This document shows positions 31,802 through 42,681 of a stretch of DNA of 64,000 nucleotides, one piece after another; within the stretch, counting starts at the first letter, position 1, and the number at the start of each line of letters is the position of its first letter. Where the stretch lies: the NCBI GenBank assembly GCA_903862245.1, contig CAIOXL010000042.1, positions 1 to 64,000 of the forward strand. The letters run 5' to 3'. The DNA comes from an uncultured Geobacteraceae bacterium. GTDB taxonomy: Bacteria; Desulfobacterota; Desulfuromonadia; Geobacterales; Pseudopelobacteraceae. The translations under genes and the position numbers were made by a program. The notes beneath the pieces were generated by a model, which ran no database searches, was not told the origin of the DNA, and worked only from the letters and a program-made list of their open reading frames with translations.

Positions 31802-32878
31802 TTACGGCATCAACTGCGGCTTTTCACTCAACCAGGGGAAAACATGAACTGTACCGCTGTTTTTGTCTCGCACGGAGTCATGGATTTTTTGTCCGATCTG
31901 CTCCTGGTCACTGCTCCCCCACCAGTTCTGCCAGGCAGCAACAGATTCAGCCCCGGCGTTATACAGATGATAGCCGCCATTGGAGCCGAAAGTATTATTC
32001 AGAAGGAGGATCTGGCCGTCTTCTGTACGCAGTGCATCCTGGCTGTTCCCTGTAAAAAGAGAGCGCATGATTTTGACACGTGACCCGATAAGATTGAGGG
32101 CGGTCTGCCTGTTCAGTTGAAAAAGAGTCGAAGTAATCTGCCCTTCTCCCCCCCTGATGAGCGCCCCTGAGGTATTTCCGGAAAATTCTCCACCAGTAAT
32201 CCTGAACCGGCAGTCATCAGCTTCAAGCCCTGCCTGCTGACTGTTACTGATTTTTGGTGCTGCAAGCACAACAGAAGAATTGTTCAGCACACAGCCGCGA
32301 ACGCATGCGAAAACAGCCATATCCCTGCTGTCAAATTCGCTGTTGTGGATTTCTACTCCGGTCTCAGAGTTGGAGACAGAACCGCCAACCGTCTGAACAA
32401 CCCCGTCATGGGCAAGAAGAGCGGTTTGCGTCTGACTGATTGCAACGTCTTTCAGAAACAGAGAGGAGGACCAGGCGTCGATTCCGGTCGTGGCATATTC
32501 AATGCGACAGTGTTCCAGAAGATTGCGCTTTTCGGTGGCGAGGAAAACAATGCCGCCCCAGGAACCTCGAGTCGGCGTAACTCCGTCAGCAGTTATAACA
32601 ACCGGCAGTTCTGCGGTTCCCGAAGCATGGAGGCGCCCCTGAACAACCAGGTTCGGGAGATGCCGATCAGCTGTAGCCGCAAAGCGCACAACAGTTCCCG
32701 GCTCAATGCGCAGAGTAGCCTGATTGGCCACAACAACAAACCCTTTGACAAGTATTGAGCCGCGCCAGATGACATCTTCGGTTAGCACCGCCCTGTCATA
32801 CACCGTTGGTGTCTGTTCTGCTGCCGCAACGAACGTTGTCATACAGAAAAAAATACAGGCCGTTACAAATGCTTTCAT
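31802..32878 (-). CDS. Secreted right-handed parallel beta-helix repeat protein
   Basis: Signal peptide, repeated GG/N-rich beta-helix turns, QNWWGSSDQEQI. Confidence 0.75.
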   Translation of the reverse strand: MKAFVTACIFFCMTTFVAAAEQTPTVYDRAVLTEDVIWRGSILVKGFVVVANQATLRIEPGTVVRFAATADRHLPNLVVQGRLHASGTAELPVVITADGVTPTRGSWGGIVFLATEKRNLLEHCRIEYATTGIDAWSSSLFLKDVAISQTQTALLAHDGVVQTVGGSVSNSETGVEIHNSEFDSRDMAVFACVRGCVLNNSSVVLAAPKISNSQQAGLEADDCRFRITGGEFSGNTSGALIRGGEGQITSTLFQLNRQTALNLIGSRVKIMRSLFTGNSQDALRTEDGQILLLNNTFGSNGGYHLYNAGAESVAAWQNWWGSSDQEQIGQKIHDSVRDKNSGTVHVFPWLSEKPQLMP

Positions 32879-33028
32879 CCAGGTCCCCTCAATGAGTACT
32901 GAATCAGTACCATGATTTATTTCAACTGTAAATTTAATGTTTTTCTGCCATCAATGCACTGCCGGCAGCTCTGGAAATACGCTTTTTTGAGTCCTTTCCC
33001 ACTGTTATGTTTTAGTGAAATATATTTG

Positions 33029-33057
33029 TTGACAGCACATACATGTTGTGGTTTATT
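33029..33057 (+). promoter_or_regulatory. Candidate sigma70 promoter for nrdJ
   Basis: TTGACA at 33029-33034, 17-nt spacer, TTTATT at 33052-33057. Confidence 0.4.
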
Positions 33058-33066
33058 TCAGCACCT

Positions 33067-33082
33067 CCACAAAATATTGTGT
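33067..33082 (+). promoter_or_regulatory. NrdR-box-like site CCACAAAATATTGTGT upstream of nrdJ
   Basis: 14/16 match to the NrdR consensus acaCwAtATaTwGtgt (hand alignment). Confidence 0.6.
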
Positions 33083-33155
33083 TTTATGATGTTTTGACAC
33101 TTCAGTTTAAATTCATTTTGTATCATCAGATACTTACCAATCAAGGAGTCCAGTT

Positions 33156-35393
33156 ATGAAAAAAAGTTCCGCTTCCAGCACCATCCCCGGTCTGACAAAA
33201 AATGCCACCACCGTACTGGAAAAACGCTACCTGCGCCGTGATGAAACCGGTACGGTTTTGGAGACACCGGGCGACATGTTTCGTCGTGTCGCCGACACAA
33301 TCGCAGCCGCTGATAAAACATTTGACAAAAAAGCCGATGTAAAGGGTTTGTCAGATACCTTTTACCGGATGATGACGAACTTTGAATTTCTCCCTAACTC
33401 CCCTACTCTCATGAATGCGGGACGCCCCCTGGGTCAGCTTTCCGCCTGTTTTGTACTCCCGGTAGGCGACTCAATGGAAGAGATCTTTGATGCCGTTAAA
33501 TTTACCGCTTTGATCCATAAATCAGGTGGCGGCACCGGTTTTTCGTTTTCCCGTCTGAGACCAGCTAATGATGTTGTCAGCACCACCACCGGTATCTCCA
33601 GTGGTCCGTTGTCGTTCATGCGGGTTTTTGACGTTGCCACGGAAACCATCAAGCAGGGGGGGACCAGACGCGGCGCAAATATGGCTATTCTACGGGTCGA
33701 CCATCCAAACGTGATGGATTTCATCATGTGCAAAGCCGACCAGAAACAGCTGAACAACTTCAACATCTCTGTCGGCCTGACAGAAAAGTTCATGCAGGCT
33801 GTCGAGCGTGATGAAGAGTATAACCTGATAAACCCCCGTGATAAAAAAGTCTGCGGCAGCTTAAACGCCCGCAAGGTGTTCCAGCGAATCGTCAAGCAGG
33901 CCTGGGAGAACGGCGAGCCGGGCATTATCTTCCTCGACCGCTTGAATCGCGACAATCCGACCCCTCTTGTCGGCGAGATTGAATCAACCAACCCCTGCGG
34001 GGAACAGCCGCTTTTACCGTATGAATCCTGCAATCTCGGTTCAATCAATTTAGGCGCCTTCGTCAAAGACCTTACGGTTGACTGGAAACGGCTGCGGGAA
34101 ACCATCCATAATGCCGTCCACTTCCTGGACAATGTTATTGAGGCAAATAATTACCCTCTGCAGCAGATTCATGACATGACTCACGCCAACCGCAAAATTG
34201 GTTTGGGCGTCATGGGTTGGGCCGACTTGCTGATTCTGCTGGGTATCCCCTATTGTTCAGATGAGGCGGTAAAGCTTGGCAAAAAGGTGATGAAGTTCAT
34301 CAATGATGAAGGACATCTGGCCTCGCAGGAACTGGGCAAAAAACGTGGGTCGTTCCCCAACTTCAAGGGTTCGATTTTTGATAAAAAGGGTGCGGCGCCC
34401 CAAAGGAATGCAACTGTCACAACCATTGCACCAACCGGTACCATTTCCATCATTGCCAACGCATCTTCGGGAGTTGAACCTCTCTTTGCCGTCTCGTACG
34501 TTCGAACCGTTATGGACAAAAACGTCCTGGTTGAGGTTAATCCGATTTTCGAAAGAATCGCAAAGGAGCGTGGTTTTTACTCTGAGCCTCTCATGCAGAA
34601 AATAGCCGAGCATGGTACTGTTCACGGCATTGATGAAATCCCGGAAGATATCCGCAACGTGTTTGTCACCTCCCACGAGATAACCCCTGAATACCATATT
34701 CAGATGCAGTCCGCCTTCCAGCTTTATACTGACAATGCGGTTTCGAAAACGGTGAATTTTTCAAATTCCGCCACCATCGAAGATGTGGAAAAAGTATACA
34801 TGCTCGCCTACGAGACTGGCTGCAAGGGCGTCACCATTTATCGCGACGGTTCACGAGATGAGCAGGTTCTTTCAACCGGAAAAAAAGAAGAGCAGGCAGC
34901 AGTGGCAGCAACGCCGGTGGAGGAAGAGAAAAAAGCGGTCAAGCGGGAACGGCCGAAAGCTCTTAAAGGATGTACCCACCAGATGCAGACCGGGTGCGGA
35001 CCGTTGTATATAACTATCAATGAAGACAAAAACGGCTTGTTTGAGCTTTTCACCACGATGGGCAAGGCTGGCGGCTGTGCCGCCTCCCAGAGTGAGGCGA
35101 TTGGACGCATGGTGTCGCTGGCATGGCGCAGTGGTGTCCAGGCGCGTCAGGTAGTGAAACAGTTACAGGGGATCTCCTGCCATTGCCCTTCCGGATTCGG
35201 GGATAACCGTGTGCTTTCCTGCGCCGATGCAGTTGCCAAAGCAATCCAGAACCACCTGATTGACAGTGGCTATGATATTGAAAATGAATCTGTCCGGCAT
35301 GAACGCGGCGCCTGCCCTGAATGTGGGGGTATCGTTGAGCATGAGGGTGGGTGCTCAGTCTGTCACGTCTGCGGTTACTCCGAGTGTGCGTAA
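33156..35393 (+). CDS. nrdJ: Vitamin B12-dependent (class II) ribonucleoside-diphosphate reductase
   Basis: NPCGEQPLLPYESCNLGSINL, APTGTISIIANASSGVEPLFA, C-terminal Cys-rich CPECGGIVEHEGGCSVCHVCGYSEC. Confidence 0.96.
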   Translation: MKKSSASSTIPGLTKNATTVLEKRYLRRDETGTVLETPGDMFRRVADTIAAADKTFDKKADVKGLSDTFYRMMTNFEFLPNSPTLMNAGRPLGQLSACFVLPVGDSMEEIFDAVKFTALIHKSGGGTGFSFSRLRPANDVVSTTTGISSGPLSFMRVFDVATETIKQGGTRRGANMAILRVDHPNVMDFIMCKADQKQLNNFNISVGLTEKFMQAVERDEEYNLINPRDKKVCGSLNARKVFQRIVKQAWENGEPGIIFLDRLNRDNPTPLVGEIESTNPCGEQPLLPYESCNLGSINLGAFVKDLTVDWKRLRETIHNAVHFLDNVIEANNYPLQQIHDMTHANRKIGLGVMGWADLLILLGIPYCSDEAVKLGKKVMKFINDEGHLASQELGKKRGSFPNFKGSIFDKKGAAPQRNATVTTIAPTGTISIIANASSGVEPLFAVSYVRTVMDKNVLVEVNPIFERIAKERGFYSEPLMQKIAEHGTVHGIDEIPEDIRNVFVTSHEITPEYHIQMQSAFQLYTDNAVSKTVNFSNSATIEDVEKVYMLAYETGCKGVTIYRDGSRDEQVLSTGKKEEQAAVAATPVEEEKKAVKRERPKALKGCTHQMQTGCGPLYITINEDKNGLFELFTTMGKAGGCAASQSEAIGRMVSLAWRSGVQARQVVKQLQGISCHCPSGFGDNRVLSCADAVAKAIQNHLIDSGYDIENESVRHERGACPECGGIVEHEGGCSVCHVCGYSECA

Positions 35394-35483
35394 GCGTCGC
35401 AAGCTGAAAATGGCGGCACAAACAGCTTGACATAGAGCTGAAATCCATGTCATAGAGATATAGTTAATCTGACTACTTCTTAA

Positions 35484-35560
35484 GGGGTTGTAGCTCAGTT
35501 GGTTAGAGTGCCAGCCTGTCACGCTGGAAGTCGCGGGTTCGAGCCCCGTCAACCCCGCCA
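35484..35560 (+). tRNA. tRNA-Asp (GTC)
   Basis: ggggttgTagctcagttggttagagtgccagcctGTCacgctggaagtcgcgggttcgagccccgtcaaccccgCCA; complete cloverleaf with encoded CCA. Confidence 0.96.
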
Positions 35561-35565
35561 TACTG

Positions 35566-35597
35566 AAAAAGGTGCCTGTAAAAGGGCACCTTTTTTG
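35566..35597. terminator. Intrinsic terminator shared by tRNA-Asp and the convergent regulator gene
   Basis: aaaaaggtgcctgtaaaagggcaccttttttg. Confidence 0.85.
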
Positions 35598-35617
35598 TTT
35601 TTTGCACTATCTGACAG

Positions 35618-36997
35618 TTACTTTTCTATTTTCAGCCTTTTTATTTTTTCAACCAGTGTTGTCCTGTTTATTCCCAACAGAGCAGCAGCCTTTGTCGTTA
35701 CCCCATCGGCTGATTCCAGCGCCTGAGTGATTAATGAGCGCTCTACCCGGGAGATAATCGCCACCAGGTCACCACCCTGCCCCGGCATATTAATGTGATA
35801 TACACCCCCGGGCTGTTTCTCTTCAACAATCTGCGCCGGGACATCTTCAAGAGTTATTGTTGAAGAGTCGGTTAAAACAATCATTCTTTCAACCATGTTC
35901 TCCAGCTCACGTACATTGCCAGGCCAGGAATATCGTTCCAGTGCTTCAAGAGCCTGTTTAGTTATGGTACAGGGCGCGCGTCCGGTCAAGCGGCACTGCT
36001 TTTCAATAAAAAAGGCGGTCAGGTGCATAATATCCTGCTGTCGTTCTCGAAGCGGGGGGAGGTGAAGAGGAATAACGTTCAAGCGATAGAACAGATCCTC
36101 GCGAAATTCGCCCCGTTTGACCATTTTCTCAAGATCTGCATTTGATGCCGAAATCACACGTACATTCAGCCTTACTACCCTGTTTGAACCCAACCTCTCC
36201 ACTTCGTGTTCCTGTAAAACCCTGAGCAGCTTGGCCTGCAGGTGCAACGGCAGTGTACCAATTTCATCAAGGAAAAGAGTACCCAGATTGGCCGCTTCGA
36301 ATTTCCCCGGCTTGTCCTTGATAGCGCCGGTAAATGCCCCGCGGACGTGGCCAAACAGCTCACTTTCCAGCAACGTCTCCGGAATTGCACTGCAGTTTAC
36401 CGCCACAAACGGCTGTTCCTTACGTATGCCGTTATAATGCAGCGCCCGAGCAATCAGCTCCTTGCCGGTCCCCGATTCGCCGGAAACAAGCACAGCCGAA
36501 TCCGTTTTCACAATACGGTTCATGCGCTCGAAAACAAGATTCATGGCCGGTGAACTGCCGATTATATCGCTGAACTCAAAGCGCCCCTGCAGCTGCTTAC
36601 GCAGAAACATATTTTCAGTCAGAAGTTTCTGCTTCTCCAGAGCTTTCGCAACAACAATTTTCAGTTCTTCAAAATCAATCGGCTTGGTTATGTAGTCAAA
36701 GGCCCCGTCTTTCATAGCCCGGACAGCAGATTGAGCCGAGGCGTGACCGGTTACAACGATGACTTCAGTCCCGGAAGAGGTCTTCTGCACGCTCTGCAAG
36801 ATATCAAGACCGCTTTTGTCCGGTAGAAAGAGATCGGAAACAATAACCTGGAACTGTTCACAGGCAATCAATTCCAGCGCACTTTCACCAGTTGCCGCTG
36901 GAGTAACGTCATACCCGACAGAGCGCAGCAAGCCGGTCAAAGCCTTACGGCCGAATTCGTCATCATCAACTACCAGAATTTTGATTGAATTATTCAT
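35618..36997 (-). CDS. Sigma-54-dependent response regulator (NtrC family)
   Basis: Receiver plus AAA+ with GESGTGKELIARALH, GAFTGA, LFLDEIG and Fis-type HTH. Confidence 0.94.
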   Translation of the reverse strand: MNNSIKILVVDDDEFGRKALTGLLRSVGYDVTPAATGESALELIACEQFQVIVSDLFLPDKSGLDILQSVQKTSSGTEVIVVTGHASAQSAVRAMKDGAFDYITKPIDFEELKIVVAKALEKQKLLTENMFLRKQLQGRFEFSDIIGSSPAMNLVFERMNRIVKTDSAVLVSGESGTGKELIARALHYNGIRKEQPFVAVNCSAIPETLLESELFGHVRGAFTGAIKDKPGKFEAANLGTLFLDEIGTLPLHLQAKLLRVLQEHEVERLGSNRVVRLNVRVISASNADLEKMVKRGEFREDLFYRLNVIPLHLPPLRERQQDIMHLTAFFIEKQCRLTGRAPCTITKQALEALERYSWPGNVRELENMVERMIVLTDSSTITLEDVPAQIVEEKQPGGVYHINMPGQGGDLVAIISRVERSLITQALESADGVTTKAAALLGINRTTLVEKIKRLKIEK

Positions 36998-37020
36998 ACA
37001 TGCGCCTCAGAACTCCGCTC

Positions 37021-38385
37021 TCATTCAGTAACAATACGTATTGATTCCTGCAGCACGCCTAACAGCATATCCAACTCACTGTCTGAAATCACCAGTGGAG
37101 GAAAAATGACTATGGTATTCCCCAGGGGACGGGAGAATACTCCTCGCTTGCGCGCTTCAAGACAGACTCTGATCCCGACCTTCTGCTCCCATGGATACGG
37201 AGTCCCGGTGTCCCGCTCTTCAACCAGCTCAATACCGGCAGCAAGTCCACACTGCCGAATGTCACCAACATGCGTCAATGACGCAAAATCCGCAAGCCCA
37301 AGTTTCAGCCGGGCTATCTTGGACTGCAGTCTTTCCAGCAGATTGTCCTGTTGGAAAAGATCCAGACTTTTCAGCGCCACAGCACAGGCGAGCGGATTCC
37401 CGGTAAACGTGTGACCATGAAAAAAAGTCTTGAGCTCGGCATACTCACCCAAAAAGGCGGAATACACCTTATCTACCGTCACTGTAGCCGCCAAGGGGAG
37501 ATATCCAGCGGCGATACCCTTGGAAATCGCCATGATGTCCGGTACTACCCCCTCATGGCTGCAGGCGAACATTTCCCCGGTTCTCCCGAATCCGGTAGCA
37601 ACTTCGTCAGCAATCATCAGCAGGTCATATGTATCGCACAACTGGCGAACCCGCCGTAAAAATCCGGGTGGCTGAACAATCATCCCCCCCGCACCCTGAA
37701 GAAGAGGCTCAATCACCAACCCGGCGACCTGATCGGCGTTTTGTTCCATCAGTTTTTCCAGTGCGTCTAGGCACTGCATGGCACAGGAATCTCTGGTACA
37801 GCCCAGTTCGCACCGATAGCAATAGGGGGCCGGAGCTTGCAGTGTTTCAAACATGAGCGGCTTGAACGTTGTGTGGTAAATCTCAATTCCGCCGACACTC
37901 ACCGCACCCAGCGTATCACCATGATAGGCATTTTTGAAGGTTATAAACCTGCTCCGCTCCGGACGGCCCACGTGGACCTGATATTGATATGCCATTTTAA
38001 CCGCAACTTCCATAGCGGTCGAGCCATTGTCGGAATAGAAAAAACGGTCCAGACCGGGGGGAGTAATTTCGGCGAGCCGTGCCGCCAGAATAACACTTTG
38101 CTCACTGGCCAACCCGAGTAGTGTAGAGTGCTCCAAACGGTCAACCTGTTCTTTAAGCGCATCGTTCAATTCCCGGCGGCAGTGACCATGAACGTTTGTC
38201 CACATGGAGGCGACGCCATCAAGGTAGCGTCTGCCTTCAGTATCAATCAGCCAGCACCCCTCCCCTTTGGCAATAATTATCTGCGCGTCCCGTTCCCATT
38301 CCTGCATCTGGGTAAACGGATGCCACACATGGCGCTTGTCCCACAGCCGCAATTGTTCGGTAGTTATGAGGTTCGTTCCAGCCAT
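37021..38385 (-). CDS. bioA: Adenosylmethionine-8-amino-7-oxononanoate aminotransferase
   Basis: HVWHPFTQMQEW, YLDGVASMWTNVHGH, DEVATGFGRTG. Confidence 0.96.
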   Translation of the reverse strand: MAGTNLITTEQLRLWDKRHVWHPFTQMQEWERDAQIIIAKGEGCWLIDTEGRRYLDGVASMWTNVHGHCRRELNDALKEQVDRLEHSTLLGLASEQSVILAARLAEITPPGLDRFFYSDNGSTAMEVAVKMAYQYQVHVGRPERSRFITFKNAYHGDTLGAVSVGGIEIYHTTFKPLMFETLQAPAPYCYRCELGCTRDSCAMQCLDALEKLMEQNADQVAGLVIEPLLQGAGGMIVQPPGFLRRVRQLCDTYDLLMIADEVATGFGRTGEMFACSHEGVVPDIMAISKGIAAGYLPLAATVTVDKVYSAFLGEYAELKTFFHGHTFTGNPLACAVALKSLDLFQQDNLLERLQSKIARLKLGLADFASLTHVGDIRQCGLAAGIELVEERDTGTPYPWEQKVGIRVCLEARKRGVFSRPLGNTIVIFPPLVISDSELDMLLGVLQESIRIVTE

Positions 38386-38422
38386 ACCGTATCCTTTGCC
38401 ACATCAATTATTTTCGTACCAT

Positions 38423-38453
38423 AAAAAAAACCCGCTGGAACATATCCAACGGG
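38423..38453 (-). terminator. Intrinsic terminator after glyA
   Basis: Minus strand CCCGTTGGAtatgtTCCAGCGGGTTTTTTTT. Confidence 0.8.
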
Positions 38454-38479
38454 TCTCGTAACTACCGGATATTTAGAAA

Positions 38480-39727
38480 TTAGGCAAGCCTGTCTGCATA
38501 GAGAGGGAATTTTTTCATCATACTGTTAACCTGACCCTTTATCGCCGCCAGTTTTTCATCATTGCCGATATGTGCAACCGCATCGGCAATGAAGGCCGCA
38601 ACCTGGCCCATCTCAGCCTCTTTCAAACCATGGGAAGTGCAGGCCGGAGTGCCGATACGGATACCGGAAGTAACAAACGGTGAGCGGGTTTCGAACGGCA
38701 CAGTGTTCTTGTTAACCGTGATGCCCGCCTTGTCCAGCGCTTCTTCTGCAGCCTTGCCGGTAATTTCCGTTCCAGAAAAATTAAGCAGCATGAGATGGTT
38801 GTCAGTACCGCCGCTTGTAAGTTTGAAACCGAGTCCGGTAAGGGCTATTGAAAGCGCTTTGGCGTTTTTAACGACCTGCTGCTGATATGCTTTGAATTCC
38901 GGCTGCAGCGCTTCCTTGAATGCTACGGCCTTCGCCGCGATGACATGCATAAGCGGCCCGCCCTGAATACCGGGAAAAATCTGGGAGTTGATGCCCTTGG
39001 CAAATTCTTCCCGGCAGAGAATCATGCCACCACGAGGACCACGCAACGTTTTATGAGTTGTCGTCGTTACATACTCAGCAAACGGTACCGGACTTGGATG
39101 AACACCTGCAGCAACCAGACCGGCAATATGAGCCATATCCACCATAACCTGCGCTCCAACTTTATCCGCTATGGCGCGGAATGCCGGAAAATCAATAATG
39201 CGCGGGTAGGCGCTGGCGCCAACCACGATCAATTTAGGCTTATGTTCTAGGGCCAGGCGCTCTACTTCGGCATAATCGATGGTTTCAGTTTCGGCTGAAA
39301 CACCGTAGGGAACAATGTTGAAGAAGCGGCCCGAAAAGTTCACCGGACTGCCATGGGTGAGGTGACCACCATGGGCAAGATTCATCCCGAGGATCGTATC
39401 TCCCGGCTTGCAGGCGGCAAAGTAGACCGCCATATTGGCCTGGGATCCGGAGTGCGGCTGAACATTGGCATGTTCGGCACCAAACAGCTCCTTGGCACGA
39501 TCAATAGCAAGCTGTTCAACAACATCAACATGCTCACATCCGCCATAATACCGCTTTCCTGGATAGCCTTCGGCGTATTTATTGGTCATGATCGAACTTT
39601 GAGCTTCCAACACCGCTTCCGAAACAAAGTTTTCAGATGCGATCAACTCCAGATTATACTCCTGCCGCTCGGTTTCATGACGAATGGCTTCTGCTACCTG
39701 GGGATCAAATTGGGAAAGGACTGACAT
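38480..39727 (-). CDS. glyA: Serine hydroxymethyltransferase
   Basis: [43 protein letters not shown]; start at MSVLSQFDP. Confidence 0.97.
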   Translation of the reverse strand: MSVLSQFDPQVAEAIRHETERQEYNLELIASENFVSEAVLEAQSSIMTNKYAEGYPGKRYYGGCEHVDVVEQLAIDRAKELFGAEHANVQPHSGSQANMAVYFAACKPGDTILGMNLAHGGHLTHGSPVNFSGRFFNIVPYGVSAETETIDYAEVERLALEHKPKLIVVGASAYPRIIDFPAFRAIADKVGAQVMVDMAHIAGLVAAGVHPSPVPFAEYVTTTTHKTLRGPRGGMILCREEFAKGINSQIFPGIQGGPLMHVIAAKAVAFKEALQPEFKAYQQQVVKNAKALSIALTGLGFKLTSGGTDNHLMLLNFSGTEITGKAAEEALDKAGITVNKNTVPFETRSPFVTSGIRIGTPACTSHGLKEAEMGQVAAFIADAVAHIGNDEKLAAIKGQVNSMMKKFPLYADRLA

Positions 39728-39771
39728 GGGTTCTCCTTGTATAGGTTCATTTTGTAACGTACTGACCGTAA

Positions 39772-39810
39772 ACAGGAAACGGGACACGTGCCGTAGCAGG
39801 TCCCGCCTGT
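39772..39810. other. Two-segment stem-loop in the rpiB-glyA intergenic region
   Basis: ACAGG-aaa-CGGGAC-N14-GTCCCG-CCTGT, perfect pairing with a 3-nt bulge; no long U-tract. Confidence 0.6.
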
Positions 39811-39842
39811 GGTGATTGAAAAAAGTTATATTCCTTCAACTG

Positions 39843-40286
39843 CTAGGAGTATTTCATTTCAATTGCTGTTATCTTGTCCAGCCGTGACTGATGGCGACCA
39901 CCTTCAAAAGTTGCATCAAGCCAGGCACCGACAAGATCACACGCTTTCTGTTCGTCCAGGACACGCCCGCCAAGAACAAGCACGTTGGCATTATTATGTT
40001 CTTTCGCCATGCGGGCCATGAATGCATCCGTCACCAAAGCGGCGCGGATACCGGGAATTTTATTGGCGGCAATCGACATGCCTATGCCGGTGCCGCAAAT
40101 CAGAATGCCTGATTCCGCCCCCCCCTCACGTACTGTTTCAGCAACTATCTGACCGAAATCAGGATAATCGACTGAAGCATCACTGTTGGTTCCCGCATCG
40201 ACTACGTCAATACCTCTGCTGCCAAGATAACGGCACAGGGCAGTTTTGAGAGTTAAGCCGCCGTGATCACTTCCAATTATAATCAT
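39843..40286 (-). CDS. rpiB: Ribose 5-phosphate isomerase B
   Basis: MIIIGSDHGGLTLKTAL, SGILICGTGIGMSIAANK. Confidence 0.96.
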   Translation of the reverse strand: MIIIGSDHGGLTLKTALCRYLGSRGIDVVDAGTNSDASVDYPDFGQIVAETVREGGAESGILICGTGIGMSIAANKIPGIRAALVTDAFMARMAKEHNNANVLVLGGRVLDEQKACDLVGAWLDATFEGGRHQSRLDKITAIEMKYS

Positions 40287-40298
40287 TGGCCAGCCCGC

Positions 40299-41534
40299 CT
40301 ACAGCTTCTTGAACAGAAGAGTCGCATTCGTACCGCCAAAACCAAGCGAATTACTCATGGCATACTCAATTTTTGCATCACGGGCAGTATTGGGAACATA
40401 GTCAAGATCGCACTCTGGATCCGGCGTTTCATAGTTTATCGTCGGAGGAACAACACTTTTATCCATTGCCATGCAGGTGAATACTGCTTCAACACCACCG
40501 GCTGCGCCGAGAAGATGACCGGTCATCGACTTTGTCGAAGAGACCATCAACTTACTGGCATGGGCGCCAAAAACAGATTTGATGGCCAAAGACTCATTCA
40601 AATCGTTGAACGGCGTTGATGTACCGTGGGCATTAATGTACGTAACCTGATCCGGAGATACCCCGGCATTTTTCAAAGCCATTTTCATGCAGCGGGCTGC
40701 ACCTTCTCCACCGGCAGCCGGAGCGGTCATATGATAGGCATCACCAGTAAGACCGTATCCGACAACTTCTGCATAGATTTTGGCGCCGCGTTTTCTGGCG
40801 GACTCGTACTCCTCCAGCACAACAATACCGGCGCCTTCGGCGAGGATAAACCCGTCACGTCCCTTATCAAAGGGGCGGGAGGCTTTTCCCGGGGTATCGT
40901 TGTTGGTGTCAGATAACGCCTTCATTGCAGCAAAGCCGCCAATACCGAGCGGTGTAACCGTTGATTCGGTCCCGCCGGCAATCATTGCATCAGCATCGCC
41001 ACGGGCAATAATATGAAAGGCGTCACCTATCGAGTGGGTGCCGGTGGCACACGCAGAAACGGACGACAGGTTAGGACCCTTGGCGCCGTATTTTATGGAA
41101 ATATGACCGGGAGCCAGGTTAATGATCAGCATCGGAATAAAGAACGGAGATATCTTTTTGAAACCACCTTCAGCCAGCAGTGTATGGTAGCGCTCGATTG
41201 ACGGCAACCCGCCAAGACCGGCACCGACAAGTACACCGACCCGCTCTGCGTTCTCATCGTTGATAACCAGCCCGGAGTCTTCCATGGCAAACTGGGCTGC
41301 AGCAAGGCTGTACTGAATAAAGAGGTCCATCTTCTTGACCTCTTTTTTATCAATGTACTCCTCAGCAACGAAATCAGTAACCTCACCGGCAATCTTAACC
41401 GGCATATCGCTCGTATCAAAACGGGTAATCAAACCTACACCGGATTTACCAGATGTAAGCGCATCCCAGTTTTTCACATTCCCGCAGCCAAGCGGCGAAA
41501 CAGCTCCAACACCAGTAATAACAACTCTTCTCAT
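40299..41534 (-). CDS. fabF: 3-oxoacyl-ACP synthase II
   Basis: [40 protein letters not shown]. Confidence 0.97.
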   Translation of the reverse strand: MRRVVITGVGAVSPLGCGNVKNWDALTSGKSGVGLITRFDTSDMPVKIAGEVTDFVAEEYIDKKEVKKMDLFIQYSLAAAQFAMEDSGLVINDENAERVGVLVGAGLGGLPSIERYHTLLAEGGFKKISPFFIPMLIINLAPGHISIKYGAKGPNLSSVSACATGTHSIGDAFHIIARGDADAMIAGGTESTVTPLGIGGFAAMKALSDTNNDTPGKASRPFDKGRDGFILAEGAGIVVLEEYESARKRGAKIYAEVVGYGLTGDAYHMTAPAAGGEGAARCMKMALKNAGVSPDQVTYINAHGTSTPFNDLNESLAIKSVFGAHASKLMVSSTKSMTGHLLGAAGGVEAVFTCMAMDKSVVPPTINYETPDPECDLDYVPNTARDAKIEYAMSNSLGFGGTNATLLFKKL

Positions 41535-41575
41535 GATTGATACTCCATAGGGGGGTAACTTCGGTTATGGCAGAT

Positions 41576-41602
41576 GAAAAGAGAGGGGCTTTCGCCCCTC
41601 CC
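41576..41602 (-). terminator. Terminator-like hairpin between acpP and fabF
   Basis: GAGGGGCGAAAGCCCCTCTCTTTTC on the minus strand. Confidence 0.5.
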
Positions 41603-41614
41603 AGGTGTGTAAGA

Positions 41615-41848
41615 TCAGCTGTGCTCGGTGATATATTCGATGGCGTCATTCACCGTCTGGATTTTTTCAGCATCTTCATCGGGGATTTCAATGTCGAACT
41701 CTTCTTCAAGGGCCATAACCAACTCAACCGTATCAAGAGAATCGGCGCCGAGATCATCCATAAAAGAAGATTCCGTTAATACCTGAGCTTCTTCAACTCC
41801 CAGCTGCTCCGCAACAATTTCCTTCACCCGCTTTGCAATATCAGACAT
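41615..41848 (-). CDS. acpP: Acyl carrier protein
   Basis: [37 protein letters not shown]. Confidence 0.98.
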   Translation of the reverse strand: MSDIAKRVKEIVAEQLGVEEAQVLTESSFMDDLGADSLDTVELVMALEEEFDIEIPDEDAEKIQTVNDAIEYITEHS

Positions 41849-41943
41849 CTTTCACCTCCGTGTGATTTTAAACCTTTGCAGGTTTCGTGTATAAAGCTGT
41901 GTGCTTAATTAAGCATGAAATCCTTAAATGTCAACCGATATTT

Positions 41944-42681
41944 CTACATGTACATCCCGCCGTTTACAGACAAAACCTGGCCGGTTATATAGGCGGCCTG
42001 CGGGGAAACAAGAAAACCGACCGCATAGGCAACATCATCGGCAGAGCCAAGACGTTCCATGGGGATGTTCTGCAGAAGCGCTTCACGCCCCTTTTCAGGA
42101 AGAGCGGCGGTCATATCCGTTTCAATAAAACCGGGCGCCACTGCGTTAACCGTAATATTTCGTTTTGCCAGTTCACGCGCTGCAGATTTTGTCAGTCCAA
42201 ACAGACCCGCTTTACTGGCACAATAATTGGCCTGACCCGGATTGCCCATTTCTCCCACAACTGAACTGATATTAACGACCCGCCCGTAGCGCGCCTTCGT
42301 CATAAGTTTAGAGGCCTCGCGCATGCAGTTGAAGGTGCCTTTAAGATTCGTATCGAGGACGGAGTCCCAATCGCTGTCTTTCATACGCATCATCAGGCCG
42401 TCTTTCGTAATACCGGCATTATTCACCAGAATATCAAGACGCCCATGTTCGGCCGCAATTTTTTTAAAAAGTGCTTCCACTGCTGCAGAATCCGCAACAT
42501 CGAGTCTGACCGCCTGGGCAGCCCCCCCCTGAGCCAGAATGGCTGCAACCGTGGCATTTGCCCCGGTGTCAGTCGTAGCGGTCGCTATGACAAAAACACC
42601 CTCTGAAGCAAGCTTCAGGGAAATTGCCTGCCCGATACCCCGTGAAGCACCGGTAACCAGCGCAACCTGACCTTTCATCAT
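41944..42681 (-). CDS. fabG: 3-oxoacyl-ACP reductase
   Basis: VTGASRGIGQAI, NNAGITKDGLMMRM, YCASKAGLFGLTKSAARELA. Confidence 0.97.
   Translation of the reverse strand: MMKGQVALVTGASRGIGQAISLKLASEGVFVIATATTDTGANATVAAILAQGGAAQAVRLDVADSAAVEALFKKIAAEHGRLDILVNNAGITKDGLMMRMKDSDWDSVLDTNLKGTFNCMREASKLMTKARYGRVVNISSVVGEMGNPGQANYCASKAGLFGLTKSAARELAKRNITVNAVAPGFIETDMTAALPEKGREALLQNIPMERLGSADDVAYAVGFLVSPQAAYITGQVLSVNGGMYM

Noticed and set aside
35427-35455. TTGACA with CATAGAG direct repeats upstream of tRNA-Asp
   Set aside because: A good -35 but no convincing -10 at normal spacing; probably part of the tRNA promoter but not distinctive.
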